64,000 nt of DNA from Astropecten irregularis (taxonomy: Eukaryota > Echinodermata > Asteroidea > Paxillosida > Astropectinidae), in the NCBI GenBank assembly GCA_963971285.1, contig OZ020248.1, forward strand, positions 8,804,001 to 8,868,000, given 5' to 3'. Positions 49,451 to 64,000 of the stretch are shown piece by piece; positions within the stretch are counted from its first letter, which is position 1, and each line of letters starts with the position of its first letter. A program made the translations under genes and the position numbers. The notes under the pieces are model-generated. The model had not been told where the DNA came from. It worked only from the letters and a program-made list of their open reading frames with translations, and did no database searches.

Positions 49451-52077
49451 TTAATGCTGTCATGTCAACCGAAAAAAAAGAAGATAACCCATGCAGCATT
49501 GCCGCGAGTAGGCTAAAATGAACCGAAAACACATGCATTTATATAGGGCCTAAATGAGTGTGTATAACATCTCGTGGGAAGTCACAATGCTCAGTGCGTA
49601 TAGAAATTAAGAGAAGGAGAGCTCGTTTGTTTTGTTTAATGTCTGTACACTGAATGGTCATTCTGTTTGTTTTTCTAGCAAGGTAATTCCATGACTAACT
49701 ACATTGCCCCACCCATAACAGAATGAGGCACCGCAGAATGCGTTAGCAACAGTAATTGCATTGTGAATTATTCAATGCTCAATTGCTATACCTCTATTCA
49801 TCTCTGTATAGCTGTGCGAGTATGCTTATTACCAATCTGCTATGGGTAGAGTTACTGAGCTTGAAATGTCATTTCTGTCAAGTCAAATCGTCAAGTGGTT
49901 TGAACAATTAAGTGATGCGTTCTGTTTGGTCATTAAATGTCAGGTATCTTCTGTCCGTACGTCGGTCCGTTTCTATCACATCGACCTGTGGCTATAAGTT
50001 GCACACACACACACAAACGAAGTCACAAACTACAGTGACGAGATACTAATCCTCTACCACACGAGAGTATAAAGTGAAATGAGATACTTCCAAGACTTGA
50101 TAATTGATTTTAGCTTTGGTTTAAGGTTAGGCGAGGTTTGTTCAGTTGTACAGCTTGAATTTCAGTATATGTCTCGTTGCTTGATATCCTCACTTACAAG
50201 TTCTGCAACGTGTTTTGTCATGTCCGTCACGTCGTGTCTTAGCTTATAGTTTCTTGTGTTGTCTTTTTCAACATCGGTCTAGTCCGACTGATTATATAGT
50301 TCATGTTGACACAGACGACGACACATAAGACTCGCAAACATAACGAAATCATACAATCCACAACATATAGGAATAAAACCCCGAACCCCACGGGAATCTT
50401 AGAAAAAAATAATATCGTACATTATAAATCCCAAAATGATTGAGATATCAAATGTAATCAAAATAGTTTCTACGTCATTACATTCATCAGAGGAGAACAC
50501 CACAATGCGAACTCCCCATTGTTATGATATACGTGGTGGATATCATCTATGGCCTATTATAAACATGATTGTTATTTTGGAACATACGACTACTAATTCA
50601 AGAATAGGCTGACATGTTTTGCATTGCTTTAGCCTGAAGAACCAAGGCTAAAAAAATACCCACATTTTCATAATGTTCACATGTTCACGAGCATAATGTG
50701 TTATAGGTCATTGGTTTCGACTTATAAGCCATTTCATTTCTTATTGGGCTGAAAAATACCAAATTCGATGAATGAAATGTATACTTATTTTTAATCTAAT
50801 AAATAGGTCTCGTTCATTATTTTCAATAGGACATATCATACCTATTTGTTCTTAGCTGTAGGCATATAATAATATGCCCAGTCTAGGATAAATTTCTAAT
50901 TTATTTGCTAATCACTAATACTTAAAGTAACAATACATGTGAAAATTACCACAGAGAAAAAGCAAAAGCAAACAATCGCCATAAAATTGAAGCTTTTTTC
51001 GATAACGATCCTGCTAGGATCAAAACGCGTCAGGCCCTTCTAACTCTTTTTCGACATTTGCAGGTCATTATTTTGGCTCATGAGCAGTTTGCAGCAGTTT
51101 ATTCACTTGTATGCTTTCTTTTAACCATAAACGTGGTAAGAGGAGTACTTTCTCTTATATAAGCCGACGATGTATGATACTAAATATAGGTGTGAATGCT
51201 ATTATGAGTTCAGTGTATTGAGATAAATTGGGATCACGGTGCATTTCCTGACATACAATCAAGCAATTAGCATCAAGCTACTACCAACATTCCCCATAGT
51301 CTTTTGCTTTACACGATGTATGTGGACCGTAGTTGATATGAAACTGAAATGAATCGCACACAGTTTGACCAAACGTTTAACTTCAAAACAAAAAAGTATA
51401 ATTACTGTACATGTTTTATACAGACGATGACTATTTTTAAACCCAAATAATTCGGTATTTGTACCCTGATCCATCCAGGGTGCCCGTCAGTACAGTATGT
51501 TTTCTAAAATGAAGTTCAGAAAAGAATTTTCATATTTGCACCCATTAAAATGCACAGTGATAGCGAACATTTTGTATTCACCATATAAAGCATTAACCTC
51601 GCGATATAGGAAAAACCGCACGACTTTGCGCCCATCAGATTAAATTAAAACCACTCAGAATTCTGGCTCTAGGCGTGAGGGAATGGGAACGCCATTATCA
51701 AGGAACCTTCCTTAAACGATCGGTTGGAAAATAATAATATATCTGCGCAGCAGAAATGATGCCTCCAAGCGGGTGTACCGCGAGGCTTCATCTTAAACGC
51801 TGATTCGAAGAAGACCCACGAAGCTACTCACTTTCTGGCATGGCGCACGCCGTGTTCATAACGGTCAAGCATGAAGACATCTGCGCTGCAGGGCAGCTAC
51901 AAGTACGAATCACGCTAAGAACCTTTCAAATTGTCTAGGGCATTCACTTGAAAATGCTGAGGATTCCGTGAATAACCTCCTTTCCAGTTCAATATTAAGG
52001 TTATCCTACATCTACGATTTAACTTCCCTGTTCTAAATATTCAAAACCGGAAAGAACTTTTATCTATTCGTTTTTTT
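49451..52077. other. Intergenic sequence downstream of the cyclase gene
   Basis: No exon or repeat family recognised. It separates the cyclase 3' end from the next hairpin element. Confidence 0.45.
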
Positions 52078-52083
52078 TTTATT
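52078..52083 (-). promoter_or_regulatory. Poly(A) signal of the guanylate cyclase gene
   Basis: On the minus strand AATAAA occurs 132 nt after the cyclase stop codon, followed by T/G-rich sequence. Cleavage would be expected around 52055-52065, giving a short 3' UTR of about 150 nt. It overlaps a homopolymer (T run on the plus strand), so a chance match is possible. Confidence 0.55.
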
Positions 52084-52214
52084 CTTCAAAAATCAGACCA
52101 TCATCTCGGATATGCTTCACGCTCGAGAGCGCACGGAAGCAAAGCTTGTTGGTATCCGGAAACGGATCCCTCTTCAGTTTGCTTCACAATCGTCTCCCAT
52201 CAGGAATGGTTCAA

Positions 52215-63547
<11,333 letters not shown>

Positions 63548-63734
63548 CTAGCAAGAGATAGCAAACAGATTACTAAAAGAAACTGCACAGATGCAATTGG
63601 TAACTTCAGCCAAGTGTTTTCAGACCAATGACTTTTCTGTCTTTTGTTTCTAGTGCTGCTGCTATTGCAGCTATGCTTGGTTGTTGTTGCTGCTAGCTAC
63701 AGCAACTCGATGGCAACCGTGGATGCAGCTGGTG

Positions 63735-64000
63735 TGGCATTTATGTATACAGCATTTGGTAACAAACTAAAAACAGAAATGTTTCACAGATTTACCGTGA
63801 CACTTACTGGGAATAACGACAGTAATGGTAAAAATATACTGTGAACACGATTCTGCTTGAAATGCTGTTATCCAGAAAAGAGTCAAACCATGCAACACCA
63901 AAAAAATGTTGATCTTGGCAAGATCAAAAATGAGACAGCAACGGTTTTCATCCTTTTCTGCTGTTACCAATAATCAATTGAGCTGAAAATTTCACATGTT
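63735..64000 (+). mobile_element. TTAA-family MITE, copy cut by window end
   Basis: Contains the family landmarks in order: TTTGGTAACA, CAGAAATGTTTCACAGATTTACC, TGGTAAAAATATAC, CTGAAATGCTGTTATCCAGAAAAGAGT and GATCTTGGCAAGATCAAAA. It continues past 64000 and lies upstream (5') of exon a in what must be another cyclase intron. Confidence 0.65.

Overview
This is a window of animal nuclear DNA, most likely from a marine invertebrate. One split gene with GT/AG introns is recognisable. The rest is non-coding and full of short non-autonomous DNA transposons, foldback elements and tandem repeats. No operon-like coding, rRNA, tRNA, CRISPR array or intact transposase/reverse-transcriptase ORF was seen. 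An invertebrate deuterostome such as an echinoderm would fit (animal receptor guanylate cyclase, many TTAA- and 8-bp-TSD MITEs, strong recurrence of the palindrome TAGGCCTA), but the species is inference only.

The gene: four minus-strand exons (63424-63547, 55185-55428, 53320-53418, 52215-52936) join in phase through consensus splice sites. They encode the 3' part (395 residues visible) of a receptor-type guanylate cyclase: almost the whole class III cyclase catalytic domain followed by a ~195-residue acidic, Ser/Thr-rich tail, a stop codon and a nearby poly(A) signal. The extracellular, membrane, kinase-homology and dimerisation exons lie beyond position 64000.

Layout. 1-3056: TTAA-target elements, one broken by a nested GC-rich TIR element, and a perfect-TSD hAT-type MITE. 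5938-6682: a 745-bp Harbinger-like element with a 20-bp perfect TIR and TTA target duplication. 12.3-16.1 kb: a small TIR element, a mariner-type MITE with TA target duplication, and two GC-rich hairpin elements. 16.9-17.1 kb: an (AAAC)n array. 18.2-19.7 kb: a TTAA-family cluster. 21.5-23.3 kb: a ~45-bp minisatellite with a higher-order ~291-bp period. 24-37.9 kb: more TTAA elements, including three side by side at 33.5-34.4 kb, and a diverged hAT-like element at 31 kb. 41.0-44.6 kb: a three-level transposon nest. 44.6-46.2 kb: two further TIR families. 52.2-63.5 kb: the cyclase gene, whose introns carry a hairpin element, a mariner-type MITE, a foldback element and a 0.7-kb CCCAA/CCCAG-rich tract with G-quadruplex potential on the transcribed-sense (minus) strand.

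I found no evidence for a new multi-gene system. The most informative structures are the dated transposon nest, the long-TIR element that carries perfect DR1 nuclear-receptor-type motifs in both arms, the hierarchical minisatellite, and the cyclase with an unusual tail. All positions come from reading the sequence by eye; no alignment or database search was run.
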